In this document: piece by piece, positions 30,485 through 40,152 of the stretch
How the letters are laid out: every line of letters starts with the position of its first letter
Position numbering within the stretch: the stretch's first letter is position 1
NCBI GenBank assembly: GCA_947495035.1
Contig: CANLXI010000002.1
Span: forward strand, 186,001 to 250,000
DNA from: an uncultured Granulosicoccus sp.
GTDB taxonomy: Bacteria > Pseudomonadota > Gammaproteobacteria > Granulosicoccales > Granulosicoccaceae
Length of the DNA stretch: 64,000 bases
Direction of reading: 5' to 3'
Program-made: the position numbers and the translations under genes
The notes under the pieces: generated by a model
Seen by the model: the letters and a program-made list of their open reading frames with translations, nothing else
What the model was told of the DNA's origin: nothing
The model's database searches: none

Positions 30485-32530
30485 TCAGGTGGTGACTTGA
30501 CGGCTGGCAGGTACCCGTTGCTGTGTCGCAGGCTGAACAGGCTGTCGGATGCAGGCAACGCCGCAGGATTCCAGTTGCAAGGAGCCCATGTCCACCTGCG
30601 CACCGGGAAAGAGTGCACTCAGGTCTTGTGTGTCACGCCCGTAGTTGAACAGATAGCGCCGGTTGCCATTGTCTCGAACACGAATGTCCGGCGGCAGGTC
30701 AAGCCATGGCAGGCCTGCCAGCTCCAGTGCCTGCCGCGTGACGCGATCGAGCGCCGCGTTCTCATAGCGGCCGGCAAGGTAGATGGTCCTGCCTGATCGC
30801 AGAGCGGTGGCCTGGCCGTTTTCCAGTGTTTCCATCACCTCGACCTTGTCACCCGCCACCACCGTTTCCAGCCAACCGGCAAGCGTGCCGCCTTCTGCAA
30901 GGTTGAACGGCGCGAAGGCAGGGCGCGTTTCAACCCGGCGGATGCGGATATCGATCAGCTGCCGAAGTGCACCCGGTGGCAGACCTTCGGAGATTCCGAG
31001 GTTCTCGGATTTGGCGCCTGTCCACGGCCCTGCCAGTACCACGGCTTCACTGGCTGCCAGATTTTCGGCAAATTCGGGCGTGATATGAGTCAACATCGGC
31101 ATTACCACCAGCTTTCGCCCGGCAATGGCGTTCTCGGTTGGCGGGACGATATCCACGCTGATGCCGGCTCGCCGCAGTGCTGCATAGGCTTGCAACACGC
31201 TGTCGAAATGCGATGCATCTGCGGCAGTGGGCTGGATCTCCATCATCCACTGACTGTCGTAGTCGAAGATCAAGGCCACCTCGGCGCGACTGGATCCCGG
31301 CTCCGGCAGCAGTTGCTGCAGTTCCTCGTTTATCTCACAGCACAGCCGGTAACCATCATTCGCTTCCCCGTCGGGCAACAGCAGGCCCTCGTGCATCTGC
31401 TCCTGCGCAAAGGATGGCTGACGCCAGCGGAAGAAGCTGACCACCTCTGCGCCGGCTGCGAAAGCTTCCCAGACCCACAGTCTTCCGGCACCGGGCAGGG
31501 GGGCCGGGTTGTATGCTCCCCAATTCAGTGGGCCAGGGGGTTGTTGCTCCATGACCCACCAGCGACCCTTGTCCTGACCATTGCGAAGCTCACCACAAGA
31601 GCGGTACAGGTCGTGGTGAAAGGGGTCGAAATCCGGATGACCGATTCCCATATAGCGCTTCATCAAGGCCTCATCGCCAATTTCCCGATCCAGAAAACCC
31701 AGTGGATAGGCATCCCATGCGGCGATATCGAGTTCCTGACTGACCGCGTAATGATCGAACTCGAAGAACTTGCCCATGAAATTGTGACTGATCGGGCGGC
31801 CGGGTGAGTGCTGGCGAATGATATCGGTCTGCAACTTGTTGAAGCTGGCCACCTGCTCGGATGCATAGCGGCGAAAATCCAGCTGGTGTGACGGATTGGT
31901 CTGGGTGACGGCAGCGGCAGGAAATTCGATCTGTTCGAAACTGTCGTAGATCATCGACCAGAAGACATTGCCCCAGGCCCGGTTCAGATTGCCGATCTCC
32001 TGATAGCGATCCGCAAGCCATCGGCGAAAGCCTGAGAGAGCCGCATCGGAGTAGCTCAGCGTGGTGCGATGACAGCCGTATTCGTTGTCTGTCTGCCAGG
32101 CCGCAACGGCCGGGTGATCCCCATAGCGACGTGCCATGGCGTCGGTTATTCGAGCGCATTCGCGTCGGTAGCCTTCGTGGCTGAAGCAATAGTGTCGGCG
32201 CGAGCCGAAACCGCGCACCTGTCCCTGGGCATCCACCGGCAGCATGTCGGGCATCTGGTCAACCAGCCACTTGGGTGGTGTCGCCGTTGGCGTACACAGG
32301 ACGACTTTCAGTTGCATGGCTGCAAGCTCGTCGATTGCCCGGTCCAGCCAGCCCCAGTCATGCACGCCGGGCCGCGGTTCCAGCAGAGACCAGGCGAACT
32401 CGGCAATGCGAACATACTCGATGCCGGCGGCAGCCATCATCTGTGCATCGATGGGCCAGCGCGACTCAGGCCAGTGCTCGGGGTAGTAGCAGACGCCAAG
32501 GGTCTGCCGTGCCTCTCGTTCGAAAGTCAT
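30485..32530 (-). CDS. Beta-galactosidase, glycoside hydrolase family 42
   Basis: Retaining beta-galactosidase-type hydrolase of 681 residues, the usual GH42 length. The TIM-barrel start GVCYYPEHWP, the acid/base glutamate in WQTDNEYGCH and the nucleophile glutamate in VMEQQPPGPLNW are intact. A trimerisation domain and a C-terminal beta domain follow. No signal peptide is seen, so it acts on imported oligosaccharides in the cytoplasm. The ATG at 32530 gives MTFEREARQTLGVCYYP, as expected for the family. It is the last gene of the sugar transport operon starting near 36704. Confidence 0.94.
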   Translation of the reverse strand: MTFEREARQTLGVCYYPEHWPESRWPIDAQMMAAAGIEYVRIAEFAWSLLEPRPGVHDWGWLDRAIDELAAMQLKVVLCTPTATPPKWLVDQMPDMLPVDAQGQVRGFGSRRHYCFSHEGYRRECARITDAMARRYGDHPAVAAWQTDNEYGCHRTTLSYSDAALSGFRRWLADRYQEIGNLNRAWGNVFWSMIYDSFEQIEFPAAAVTQTNPSHQLDFRRYASEQVASFNKLQTDIIRQHSPGRPISHNFMGKFFEFDHYAVSQELDIAAWDAYPLGFLDREIGDEALMKRYMGIGHPDFDPFHHDLYRSCGELRNGQDKGRWWVMEQQPPGPLNWGAYNPAPLPGAGRLWVWEAFAAGAEVVSFFRWRQPSFAQEQMHEGLLLPDGEANDGYRLCCEINEELQQLLPEPGSSRAEVALIFDYDSQWMMEIQPTAADASHFDSVLQAYAALRRAGISVDIVPPTENAIAGRKLVVMPMLTHITPEFAENLAASEAVVLAGPWTGAKSENLGISEGLPPGALRQLIDIRIRRVETRPAFAPFNLAEGGTLAGWLETVVAGDKVEVMETLENGQATALRSGRTIYLAGRYENAALDRVTRQALELAGLPWLDLPPDIRVRDNGNRRYLFNYGRDTQDLSALFPGAQVDMGSLQLESCGVACIRQPVQPATQQRVPASRQVTT

Positions 32531-32567
32531 GATTGCTCGGTCTTTTGTCTGTGTGAAGTGGAGTTGC

Positions 32568-33653
32568 TCAGCGCAGTCGTGTGCCATCGGCCGCAAACAG
32601 GATTGCCTTGTCGGGCGGCACGCCGACGACGACCTGATCGCCTGCGCGATCGGTGTGTACGCCCTGTCGCGCGACAATCAATGGTTCCTTCGTGGTGGTG
32701 CCGCTATAGAGATAGCTGGTCGCCCCCAGATACTCGACCACGTCGATCGTGGTGGTGAAAGTGCCAGGGCCGGGTGACCCCACCTGGGCATGTTCGGGTC
32801 GCAGTCCGAGCGATACCGGCGTGCCACTGGGCAGCGGTTGCGACAGTGCAACCTCGACCAGGGCATCGCCTTGCCCCGATAGCACGACCGCCTGCCGTCC
32901 ATCGACATGGCCTCGTGCCTCACCGGTCAGGAAATTCATTCGGGGTGAGCCGATGAAACCGGCCACGAACCGATTGTCCGGGTCCGTGTAGAGCGCCAGA
33001 GGGGTGCCGACCTGCTCGATATGGCCGGCACGCAGAACGACGATCCGATCAGCCAGGGTCATGGCCTCGGTCTGGTCGTGGGTGACATAGATCATGGTTG
33101 CACCCAGCTCGTGGTGCAGGCGGGCGATTTCCACCCGCATCTGCACACGCAGCTCGGCATCCAGGTTCGACAAGGGTTCGTCAAACAGGAAGACCTGTGG
33201 CTTACGCACAATGGAGCGGCCGATGGCGACCCGTTGTCGCTGTCCGCCGGATAGCTGTTTGGGGAGACGAGCCAACAGGGAATCAAGTTGCAGTACGCTC
33301 GCCGCGCCCCTGACGCGCTCCGAGGTGTCGGCTGCCTTGTTGCCATTCATGCGCAAGCCGAATGAGAGGTTTTCGGTCACGTCCATGTGCGGGTAGAGTG
33401 CATAGGATTGAAAGACCATGGAGATCCCCCGATCTCCGGGCTCGACATCGGTGACGAGGCGATCGCCAATCCTCAGGGAGCCATGGCTGATCGATTCCAG
33501 TCCGGCGATCATCCGCAGCAAGGTGGATTTACCGCAGCCGGACGGGCCGACAAAGACCACGAATTCGCCGTCCTGAACGTCCAGATCAGCACCGTGAATG
33601 ACCTTTATGGCGCCAAAGGACTTGCTGACACCTTCCAGAGAAACTGAACCCAT
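32568..33653 (-). CDS. Sugar ABC transporter ATP-binding protein (UgpC/MalK type)
   Basis: ATPase of a CUT1 carbohydrate importer, 361 residues. Walker A GPSGCGKST, the Q loop, signature LSGGQRQR, Walker B VFLFDEPLSNLD and the switch His in VTHDQTEAMTL are all intact. A C-terminal MalK-type regulatory (TOBE) domain of about 120 residues follows. A GGAG site lies 7 nt before the ATG. It sits between the two permease genes and the GH42 enzyme, forming a complete importer with them. Confidence 0.93.
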   Translation of the reverse strand: MGSVSLEGVSKSFGAIKVIHGADLDVQDGEFVVFVGPSGCGKSTLLRMIAGLESISHGSLRIGDRLVTDVEPGDRGISMVFQSYALYPHMDVTENLSFGLRMNGNKAADTSERVRGAASVLQLDSLLARLPKQLSGGQRQRVAIGRSIVRKPQVFLFDEPLSNLDAELRVQMRVEIARLHHELGATMIYVTHDQTEAMTLADRIVVLRAGHIEQVGTPLALYTDPDNRFVAGFIGSPRMNFLTGEARGHVDGRQAVVLSGQGDALVEVALSQPLPSGTPVSLGLRPEHAQVGSPGPGTFTTTIDVVEYLGATSYLYSGTTTKEPLIVARQGVHTDRAGDQVVVGVPPDKAILFAADGTRLR

Positions 33654-33662
33654 GTCGAACTC

Positions 33663-34499
33663 CTACTTCACGGCGCCAGCGGTAATGCCGGCCATGAAGA
33701 AACGTTGCATGAAAATGAAAACCACCAGCATGGGAGCGGTCAGCAAGACCGAGCCAACCATGACACCACCCCAGCTGACATCGAGCAGCCCGAACAGCGA
33801 TCCAAGCGCCACGGGCGCTGTCATCATCGATCGATCATTGGAAATCAGCAGCGGCCAGAGATAGTTGTTCCACGAATGCAGAAAGAGAATGATCGACAAT
33901 GCGGCGAGCATGGGCCGCGCCAGTGGCAGCGCGACATGCCGGAAGATCTGCCATTCGCTGACGCCATCGATACGTGCCGCGTCGAACAGATCGGCGGGCA
34001 TCATCGTGAAGGCCTGTCGCATGAACAGCACGCCCAGCGAATTGAACAACGGCGGCACGATCAGCGCTATCCAGGTGTTCGAGAGTCCGAAGTCCCGCGC
34101 CACCATGATGAACTGCGGGATGACCACCACGAAGTAGGGTAGTGTCATCGTTCCCAGAATGATCGATACGACAAGCCCGCGCCCATGAAAGCGGTAACGT
34201 GCCAGTGCCCAGCCAGCCATGGAGGTCAGCACCACTGAGGCGGCCGTGTAGATCACGGCTACCACCACGGACACCACGATCGTGCGCACGAAATCCAGCT
34301 CTGCCTGCAATTCATGGAAGTTCTCGATGAATCTGTCGCCGGGCCACAGCTGAACTTCGGCACTGAATATGGCGCTGTCCTCCATGGAAGCAAAGACGAC
34401 CATCATCCAGATGGGCAACAGCCACAACAGAGCCAACGGCACGATGACCGCATGCAGGGCCAGGCTGCGCAGCAGTACTGTTCTTGATCTTGACTTCAT
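33663..34499 (-). CDS. Carbohydrate ABC transporter permease (MalG/LacG type)
   Basis: Inner-membrane permease of 278 residues with six predicted segments. The EAA loop reads DAARIDGVSEWQIFRHVALPLARP, the contact site for the ATPase. The start at 34499 overlaps the stop of the upstream permease (ATGA), indicating translational coupling; an upstream in-frame codon at 34520 is less likely. Confidence 0.92.
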   Translation of the reverse strand: MKSRSRTVLLRSLALHAVIVPLALLWLLPIWMMVVFASMEDSAIFSAEVQLWPGDRFIENFHELQAELDFVRTIVVSVVVAVIYTAASVVLTSMAGWALARYRFHGRGLVVSIILGTMTLPYFVVVIPQFIMVARDFGLSNTWIALIVPPLFNSLGVLFMRQAFTMMPADLFDAARIDGVSEWQIFRHVALPLARPMLAALSIILFLHSWNNYLWPLLISNDRSMMTAPVALGSLFGLLDVSWGGVMVGSVLLTAPMLVVFIFMQRFFMAGITAGAVK

Positions 34500-35356
34500 G
34501 AACGTTCTCTCCCCAGCCACAGGTTCAGTATGGAAATCGATACAGCCAGTGCGGCAATCGTGTAGGCGATGGCCGAGGCATAGCCGAAGTTCAGATTCAG
34601 GAAGGCCTGCTTGTAGAGATACAGACCCAGGGTCTCGGTTGCCCCGCCGGGCCCCCCGAGATTGGTTATCAGATAGGGTTCGGCAAACAGCTGCATGGAG
34701 CCAATGACCGACAGCACCAGACAGAAGACAATGACCGGTTTGAGCAGGGGGAGCGTGATATACAGAAACTGCTGGTGAGGACTTACCCGATCCAGGGTTG
34801 CAGCTTCATAGACATCCTGAGGAATGGATTGCAAGCCTGAGAGGATGATGATGGCGTTGTAGCCGACCCAGCGCCATGTCACGGCAATGATGATCAGTGA
34901 CATGGCCGCAGTGGGGTTGGAAAACCAGCTGACGGCGTCCAGTCCGATACCCTCCAGCGTCTTGTTCACGATCCCGAATTCATCGTTGAACATCAGCCGG
35001 AACACAGCCGCATAGGCGGCCTCTCCGATCACCACGGGCGCGAAAAAGGCAAAGCGGATCAGGCCACGTGCCCGCAGCAGCGTCGAATTGAGCAGTACCG
35101 CCAGCAAGGTGGCCAGTGTCAGCATGACCGGCACCTGAATGGCGAGAATCTTCAGCGTGTTCCACAATGCGTTGTAGAAAGCCGGATCCTGCGTGAGTCG
35201 CCCCCAGGTCATGCCGGGGTTGAAGCTCCAGGGCTGACGCCGCGTCGATAGAAACGACAGGTAGAAGGAGTGGATAATGGGCCAGAGCCAGAAGATGGCG
35301 AATATCAGCAGATAAGGACTCAAAAACCCATAGGCAGTTTGCGTGCGCTGGCGCAT
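34496..35356 (-). CDS. Carbohydrate ABC transporter permease (MalF/LacF type)
   Basis: First permease of the importer, 286 residues with six predicted membrane segments. The coupling loop reads YEAATLDRVSPHQQFLYITLPLLKP, with Asp in place of the usual second Gly-preceding residue (DRVS rather than DGAS). It follows the binding-protein gene by 76 bp and overlaps the next permease by 4 nt. Confidence 0.92.
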   Translation of the reverse strand: MRQRTQTAYGFLSPYLLIFAIFWLWPIIHSFYLSFLSTRRQPWSFNPGMTWGRLTQDPAFYNALWNTLKILAIQVPVMLTLATLLAVLLNSTLLRARGLIRFAFFAPVVIGEAAYAAVFRLMFNDEFGIVNKTLEGIGLDAVSWFSNPTAAMSLIIIAVTWRWVGYNAIIILSGLQSIPQDVYEAATLDRVSPHQQFLYITLPLLKPVIVFCLVLSVIGSMQLFAEPYLITNLGGPGGATETLGLYLYKQAFLNLNFGYASAIAYTIAALAVSISILNLWLGRERS

Positions 35357-35432
35357 TGGATGGGGTCCTGTCAGGAAGGCTGTTGAAGTGGCGGGGACTC
35401 GGCCCCGCCGTCAGATTCGCGGCTGGTCGGAA

Positions 35433-36704
35433 TCACTCGGCGATGGGCAGACCGGTGGCAAAGCTGATCTGCTTTGCCGCGTCGTCCATGGCAGCCTGCG
35501 CGCTGTCAAAGCCACCGGCCAGATAGGCCGTCTGGTTCGCGATGACGACCTGATCGGCATCGCTGAAGTATTCCGTCCCATTGATCGGCGCGATCTTTTC
35601 CAGTCGCCCCAGAACCAGCTCCCAGATCTTCTGGCCACCCCAGAACTCGCTCGGTTCGGACACATAGGGATCATCCAGCGCCGAGACCAGCGAGGGCACC
35701 AGGCCCTGTTCGCGCAGCATGGTGATCTGGCCTTCGTTGGAGCCCAGTGCATAACTCAGGTAGGCGAAGGCGGCTTCCTTGACGCGGCTGTTGTTGTTGA
35801 TTGCCAGCAACGAACCACCGAAATTGGCGGCCCGCGAGCCGCCTGCCGTAACGCTGGGCATGGCCATGATGCCCCACTTGCCGTGTTGGTCTTCCGGTGC
35901 GTTGTTGCGCACTGGCCCCTCGAACCAGGCTCCGCTCATCTGGGTTGCCACGACACCGGCGCCGTTGTTCTGCAGCTTTCCGTTGAAATCGGCGGCCGTC
36001 ATCAGCTTCTGGTCGTTGAGTGACTTGACCACTTCCAGTGCGGCGACACAGCCGGGCTGCGACACGGTAATGGATTCACCGTCCGACGAGAAATAGCCGC
36101 AACCCTGCTCCTCACCGATCATGCGCACGAATTCGGCACCACCGTTGAGGTTGTCATTGATCATGGTCACGCCGGGGTTGGCTGCCTGCACTGCCTTGCC
36201 GGCTTCCTGAAAATCGTCCCAGGTCTCTATGCTGGCCACATCCACGCCCGCCTTTTCATAGAAGTCCCGGCGATAGAACATCACCACGGGGCCGGAGTCC
36301 CAGGGCATGCCCACGACGCGATCTCCCTGACGCAGGGCAAACATCTTGAATTCCGGGAAAGCGGCTTGCTGGTCCGCATCAAAGCCCAGCGGTACCAGAT
36401 CGGCTGCACAATCCGGAAACTGTGCAGTGATCAATTCCATCTCGGTGTTCTGGAACTGGAACAGATCCGGCAGCCCGGTACCGCCGGCTGCGCAGGCTGC
36501 CAGGACCCGGCTCTTGACATCGGAATAGCCCAGCTTGTCCACCGTCACCTTGATGTCCGGATGCAGGGCGTTGAACCCTTCCAGAGTCGCCTCCAGTGCG
36601 GGTGCGGCGCTCCCCCAGGACCAGACCTTGACCTCGGTTTCTGCCCGGGCGATACCGGTTGAGGCAAGCAGCACCAATGATGCACAAACTGTTATATGTC
36701 GCAT
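35433..36704 (-). CDS. Sugar ABC transporter substrate-binding protein
   Basis: Periplasmic binding protein of the family 1 (MalE-like) type, 423 residues. The signal peptide is about 21 residues (MRHITVCASLVLLASTGIARA). The body has the characteristic FPEFKMFALRQGDRVVGMPWD and YRRDFYEKAG segments of oligosaccharide binders. A GGAGAG site precedes the ATG. As first gene of the operon it is divergent from the AraC regulator across 78 bp. The linked GH42 enzyme points to a galactoside ligand, by inference. Confidence 0.92.
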   Translation of the reverse strand: MRHITVCASLVLLASTGIARAETEVKVWSWGSAAPALEATLEGFNALHPDIKVTVDKLGYSDVKSRVLAACAAGGTGLPDLFQFQNTEMELITAQFPDCAADLVPLGFDADQQAAFPEFKMFALRQGDRVVGMPWDSGPVVMFYRRDFYEKAGVDVASIETWDDFQEAGKAVQAANPGVTMINDNLNGGAEFVRMIGEEQGCGYFSSDGESITVSQPGCVAALEVVKSLNDQKLMTAADFNGKLQNNGAGVVATQMSGAWFEGPVRNNAPEDQHGKWGIMAMPSVTAGGSRAANFGGSLLAINNNSRVKEAAFAYLSYALGSNEGQITMLREQGLVPSLVSALDDPYVSEPSEFWGGQKIWELVLGRLEKIAPINGTEYFSDADQVVIANQTAYLAGGFDSAQAAMDDAAKQISFATGLPIAE

Positions 36705-36782
36705 GTCTTTCTCTCCTGATCAGCCTTGAGACTTTGGAACGTTTGTCATGACTGTTAGTATTGCAGCATCAGGAGAATCGTC

Positions 36783-37682
36783 TTGCCCATGGGACAGCCA
36801 ACTTCATCCGATAGTAAGATTTCGGAAAAAAACATCTGGAATCCGCGTGACAGCACGGTAGAAGCCCTGCCCAATGACATCGTTCTGGGGCGTGGCGAGC
36901 CCGGTGTCATGCCGATTTCGCACTGGCACGCGCAGATAGAAATCAACTACGTGGAGACCGGTGCGACAAGCTACGAGATGTGTGGGCGCGAGTTCCGGAT
37001 CGGCCCTGGCGACATTGCGCTGTTCTGGGGTGGCTTGCCGCATCGTCTTGCCGATTTCGAGGAAGGCACCCGAATGGAGGCCATCCACCTGCCGCTCGTG
37101 CAGTTCTTCCGGCTGCGCCTGTCCGACGAGATTCGCGAAAAGCTCATGCACGGAGCAGCATTGATTGCTACCGAGCGTGCCGAGGAGGATCGCTGCGCAT
37201 TTGCACGCATGTGCCGCTATTTCCGTTCGGACGATGCCGAGCGCAAGCGCCACGCCACCGAAGAGCTGTTGTTGCGCATAGAACGCATTGCGCTGGAGTC
37301 TTATGAATTGGTCGATCTGGGCACTGAACGGGATACCGCACTGGAAACGCCTGATCAGAAGAGCTTCGACAAGATCCGGCAGATACTGGGCTTCATCGCC
37401 GAGCACTTCCGGGAAAACATCGACGCCAACACCATCGCCGACAACGCCAGCCTGCATCCCAAATATCTGATGAGCCTGTTCAGGAAATCCACCGGGGTCA
37501 CGCTGAACCAGTATGTGCAGCTACTGCGTTTGTCCTATGCACAGGCACTGCTGCTGGAAGACGAAGGAAGCATCCTGACTGTTGCCATGGAAAGTGGGTT
37601 TGGCTCGCTGTCGCACTTCAACCGCAGTTTCCGCAAACACACCGGCATGAAGCCGACGGAATACAGGCTTGGTATGCGTTGA
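36783..37682 (+). CDS. AraC family transcriptional regulator with cupin domain
   Basis: Regulator of 299 residues. An N-terminal cupin (HWHAQIEINYVETG, then a GDIALFWGGLPH turn) likely binds the sugar. Two C-terminal helix-turn-helix motifs (TIADNASLHPKYLMSLFRKSTG and ILTVAMESGFGSLSHFNRSFRKH) bind DNA. The TTG at 36783 is chosen because AGGAG sits exactly 7 nt before it; an ATG at 36789 is 13 nt from that site. Its divergence from the transporter/GH42 operon marks it as that operon's activator. Confidence 0.9.
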   Translation: MPMGQPTSSDSKISEKNIWNPRDSTVEALPNDIVLGRGEPGVMPISHWHAQIEINYVETGATSYEMCGREFRIGPGDIALFWGGLPHRLADFEEGTRMEAIHLPLVQFFRLRLSDEIREKLMHGAALIATERAEEDRCAFARMCRYFRSDDAERKRHATEELLLRIERIALESYELVDLGTERDTALETPDQKSFDKIRQILGFIAEHFRENIDANTIADNASLHPKYLMSLFRKSTGVTLNQYVQLLRLSYAQALLLEDEGSILTVAMESGFGSLSHFNRSFRKHTGMKPTEYRLGMR

Positions 37683-37701
37683 GGCTTCAGGGCATCGCGA
37701 C

Positions 37702-38376
37702 TCAAGGTACATCAGTGGCCAGAATGCGCCAGTAATTGCCTTCCTTCCTGTCGATATGGGCGGCAAGGATTTTCAAGGCACCCGTCAGATCCCTGTTGCC
37801 TACCGCTGCGCACAAGCTCTGATGTTCCCGATAGGATTTGGCCATGTGGTCGGGGTGCTGACCCAGGCGATGTCGCAAGGCGGCCATACGGGGTGCGATG
37901 GTCTGATAGGCATCGGTGATGAAGGGGTTGTTCGCCGAACGGACAATACGCTGGTGAAAATCTGCGTCCAGATCCAGATAGAGGGCGTCGTCAACGGCCT
38001 CTCGAGCAAAGCTCATTTCTGCGAGGCAGGTCGTGAGGCTGTGGTGCAATTGCTCGGGATTCTCCGCAATGCCCGCTTCCAGAGCGTAGGCCTCCATGCA
38101 GATTCTTGCATCGCAGAGCTTGGCCAGATCGCTCTTCTCGATGGAGAAGACAAAACTGCCGCGTTGCGGTTCGACCGTCAATAGCCTTTCGGTTTCCAAC
38201 CGATTGATGGCTTCACGCACCGGGGTGCGGCTGACATCCAGCGCCTTGGCAATCTTGCCTTCCGAGAGCTTTTCGCCAAACGCCAGCTTTCCGGTAATCA
38301 CCCAGCGACGAATTTCATCCGTCACGTGATCGGTCAGGGATTTGGGACGCTTCTGGCTGGAAACGAGAACATTCAT
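37702..38376 (-). CDS. GntR family (FadR/FCD) transcriptional regulator
   Basis: Ligand-responsive regulator of 224 residues. An N-terminal winged helix (LSEGKIAKALDVSRTPVREAINRLETE) is followed by an all-helical FCD domain with the metal or acid-binding His residues (DADFHQRIV and REHQSL). It faces the cupin/dehydrogenase operon across 147 bp that contain a GTATAC-based palindrome. A repressor of that operon is the likely role. The ATG at 38376 fits the domain; longer in-frame reading upstream is antisense to the operon and is not coding. Confidence 0.92.
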   Translation of the reverse strand: MNVLVSSQKRPKSLTDHVTDEIRRWVITGKLAFGEKLSEGKIAKALDVSRTPVREAINRLETERLLTVEPQRGSFVFSIEKSDLAKLCDARICMEAYALEAGIAENPEQLHHSLTTCLAEMSFAREAVDDALYLDLDADFHQRIVRSANNPFITDAYQTIAPRMAALRHRLGQHPDHMAKSYREHQSLCAAVGNRDLTGALKILAAHIDRKEGNYWRILATDVP

Positions 38377-38412
38377 GAAGTAGTCTGTGATGAGAGGTAG
38401 GAACTGGCATAC

Positions 38413-38427
38413 AGTATACGGTATACT
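38413..38427. promoter_or_regulatory. GntR-type operator palindrome
   Basis: AGTATAC and GTATACT flank a single central G, making a perfect 15-bp dyad midway between the GntR gene and its divergent operon. FadR-subfamily operators are commonly short dyads of this kind (TNGT-N-ACNA style), so it probably controls both directions. Confidence 0.6.
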
Positions 38428-38523
38428 TGTTTTGCGAACCTGATGCTCGTGAGGCGCAGCGACCTCCATGAAGGTCGTGCGGTGAGGCAGGATTTTTCGA
38501 ATAACCCGGCACGGAGAAAGAAC

Positions 38524-39063
38524 ATGCCCGTTGAGCAGGACAAGACCGAGAACGGCAAGAACGATCGCGTTCCCTATCAATTGCCATTCCCCCCCAATGC
38601 TGCGCAGGAAATTGTCGTGCCCGACGGTATTCCCACCGATGAGCGGGTCTGGGTGCCTCAAGCCGAGAACGTCTCGTTCCGACCGCTGTGCCTGAATGTC
38701 TCGCAGGGGTACTGGATGAATCTGCTGCGCGTACGCAAATCCGGTGTGCTGTCGCGTCATCGTCATCCTCAGCCGGTTCATGGCTGGGTGTTGAAGGGGC
38801 GCTGGCATTATCTGGAGCATGACTGGGTAGCCGAGGAGGGAGGGTATGTCTACGAGCCTCCTGGTGAGACGCATACGCTGGTGGTGCCAGACGATGTGAC
38901 GGAGATGATCACCTTCTTTCAGGTCAACGGTGTCATGTTGTACGTGGATCCCTGGGGCAAGACCATGGGATTCGAGGATGTCTTCACCAAGATAGAGATA
39001 TGCCGCAATCACTACGAGGAGGTCGGTCTCGGGGGCGATTTCGTCGATCAGTTCATTCGATGA
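38524..39063 (+). CDS. Cupin protein, 2,4'-dihydroxyacetophenone dioxygenase-like
   Basis: Single-domain cupin of 179 residues. The metal site is visible as HRHPQPVHGWVLKG with two His and a following Glu/His, and a second motif PPGETHTLVV. The sequence resembles the 2,4'-dihydroxyacetophenone dioxygenase/Dke1 group of carbon-carbon cleaving dioxygenases; the true substrate is unknown. GGAGAAAG lies just before the ATG at 38524. It is the first gene of a three-gene operon with an alcohol dehydrogenase and an SDR. Confidence 0.82.
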   Translation: MPVEQDKTENGKNDRVPYQLPFPPNAAQEIVVPDGIPTDERVWVPQAENVSFRPLCLNVSQGYWMNLLRVRKSGVLSRHRHPQPVHGWVLKGRWHYLEHDWVAEEGGYVYEPPGETHTLVVPDDVTEMITFFQVNGVMLYVDPWGKTMGFEDVFTKIEICRNHYEEVGLGGDFVDQFIR

Positions 39064-39079
39064 GTAGGTCGAGCAAGGC

Positions 39080-40093
39080 ATGAAGGCACTGGTTTATACC
39101 GCTCCCCGACAGATCGCTATACGTGACATTGCATCGCCCACCGCGGCCGAGGGTCAGGCGATGCTCAGCCTGCGCTATTGCGGCGTTTGTGGCACGGATA
39201 TCGGCATCTGGTCGGGCACGCATCCACGGGCAGCGGCGCCACTGGTCCTGGGGCATGAATTCATCGGCCAGGTTGACGGGACGTCGACGCGCTTCGCCAC
39301 GGGTACTCGTGTCGTCGCCTACCCGCTGTTTTCCTGTGGAAGCTGTCACCCTTGCCGAACCGGCAGTCCGCATATCTGTACGCAACTGCGCCTGATCGGT
39401 ATCGATGGTGATGGCGGCATGGCAGAGCAGTTGGCGGTTGACGAGAACCTGCTGTTTGCAGTGCCGGACAATCTGGATGACAAGACGGCGACTCTGATCG
39501 AGCCTCTGGCAGTCGCCGTGCGTGCCGTCGAGCAGTCCGCATTGCGGGTAGGTGATAGCGTGCTGGTGCTCGGCGCCGGTCCTATCGGCTTGCTCACGGC
39601 AACGGTTGCCCGCCATGCCGGCGCGGCGCAGGTCTGTGTGTCGGATATCAATCCGGCGCGCCTGCAGTTGGCGGAAGCCCTGGGGTTCATCCCGCTGGAC
39701 GCAAGTGAGGAGAATGTGGCAGAGCGGGTCAGCCGGGATACCGCCGGTGATGGGGTTGATGTGACCTTCGAATGTGCAGGGGTGGCCCCTGCTGTCGTGG
39801 ATGCTCTGGCGGCGACCCGGCCAGGCGGCACGATCTGCCTGGCGTCGTTGCACAAGGGCATGAGCCCGCTGCCGTTACTGGATGTGGCCTTCAAGGAGCT
39901 GCGGATAGTCGGCTCTCGTGTTTACACCCGGGAGCAGTTCCGCCGCAGTATTCCTCTGGCGTCCGAACTTGCCGGGCAACTGGCATTGCTGATTACTCGC
40001 ACCGTCCCACTGAGTGGCGCCCATACGGTGTTCGACGACATGGTTGCCCCTGTTGCCTGCGACATCAAGACCCTGATCGATTGCACGAATTGA
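39080..40093 (+). CDS. Zinc-dependent alcohol dehydrogenase (MDR family, polyol/idonate type)
   Basis: Medium-chain dehydrogenase of 337 residues. The catalytic zinc site is in CGVCGTD and GHEFIG; the structural zinc cysteines are in SCGSCHPCRTGSPHIC. The NAD site is LGAGPIGLL. These fit sorbitol, L-idonate or threonine dehydrogenase-like enzymes. It starts 16 nt after the cupin gene and precedes the SDR by 59 bp. Confidence 0.91.
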   Translation: MKALVYTAPRQIAIRDIASPTAAEGQAMLSLRYCGVCGTDIGIWSGTHPRAAAPLVLGHEFIGQVDGTSTRFATGTRVVAYPLFSCGSCHPCRTGSPHICTQLRLIGIDGDGGMAEQLAVDENLLFAVPDNLDDKTATLIEPLAVAVRAVEQSALRVGDSVLVLGAGPIGLLTATVARHAGAAQVCVSDINPARLQLAEALGFIPLDASEENVAERVSRDTAGDGVDVTFECAGVAPAVVDALAATRPGGTICLASLHKGMSPLPLLDVAFKELRIVGSRVYTREQFRRSIPLASELAGQLALLITRTVPLSGAHTVFDDMVAPVACDIKTLIDCTN

Positions 40094-40152
40094 GGGGTAT
40101 TTCGGAGTTGTATCAACAAATCACTTCTTGTGAATCGTGAGGAAAATTCCCT

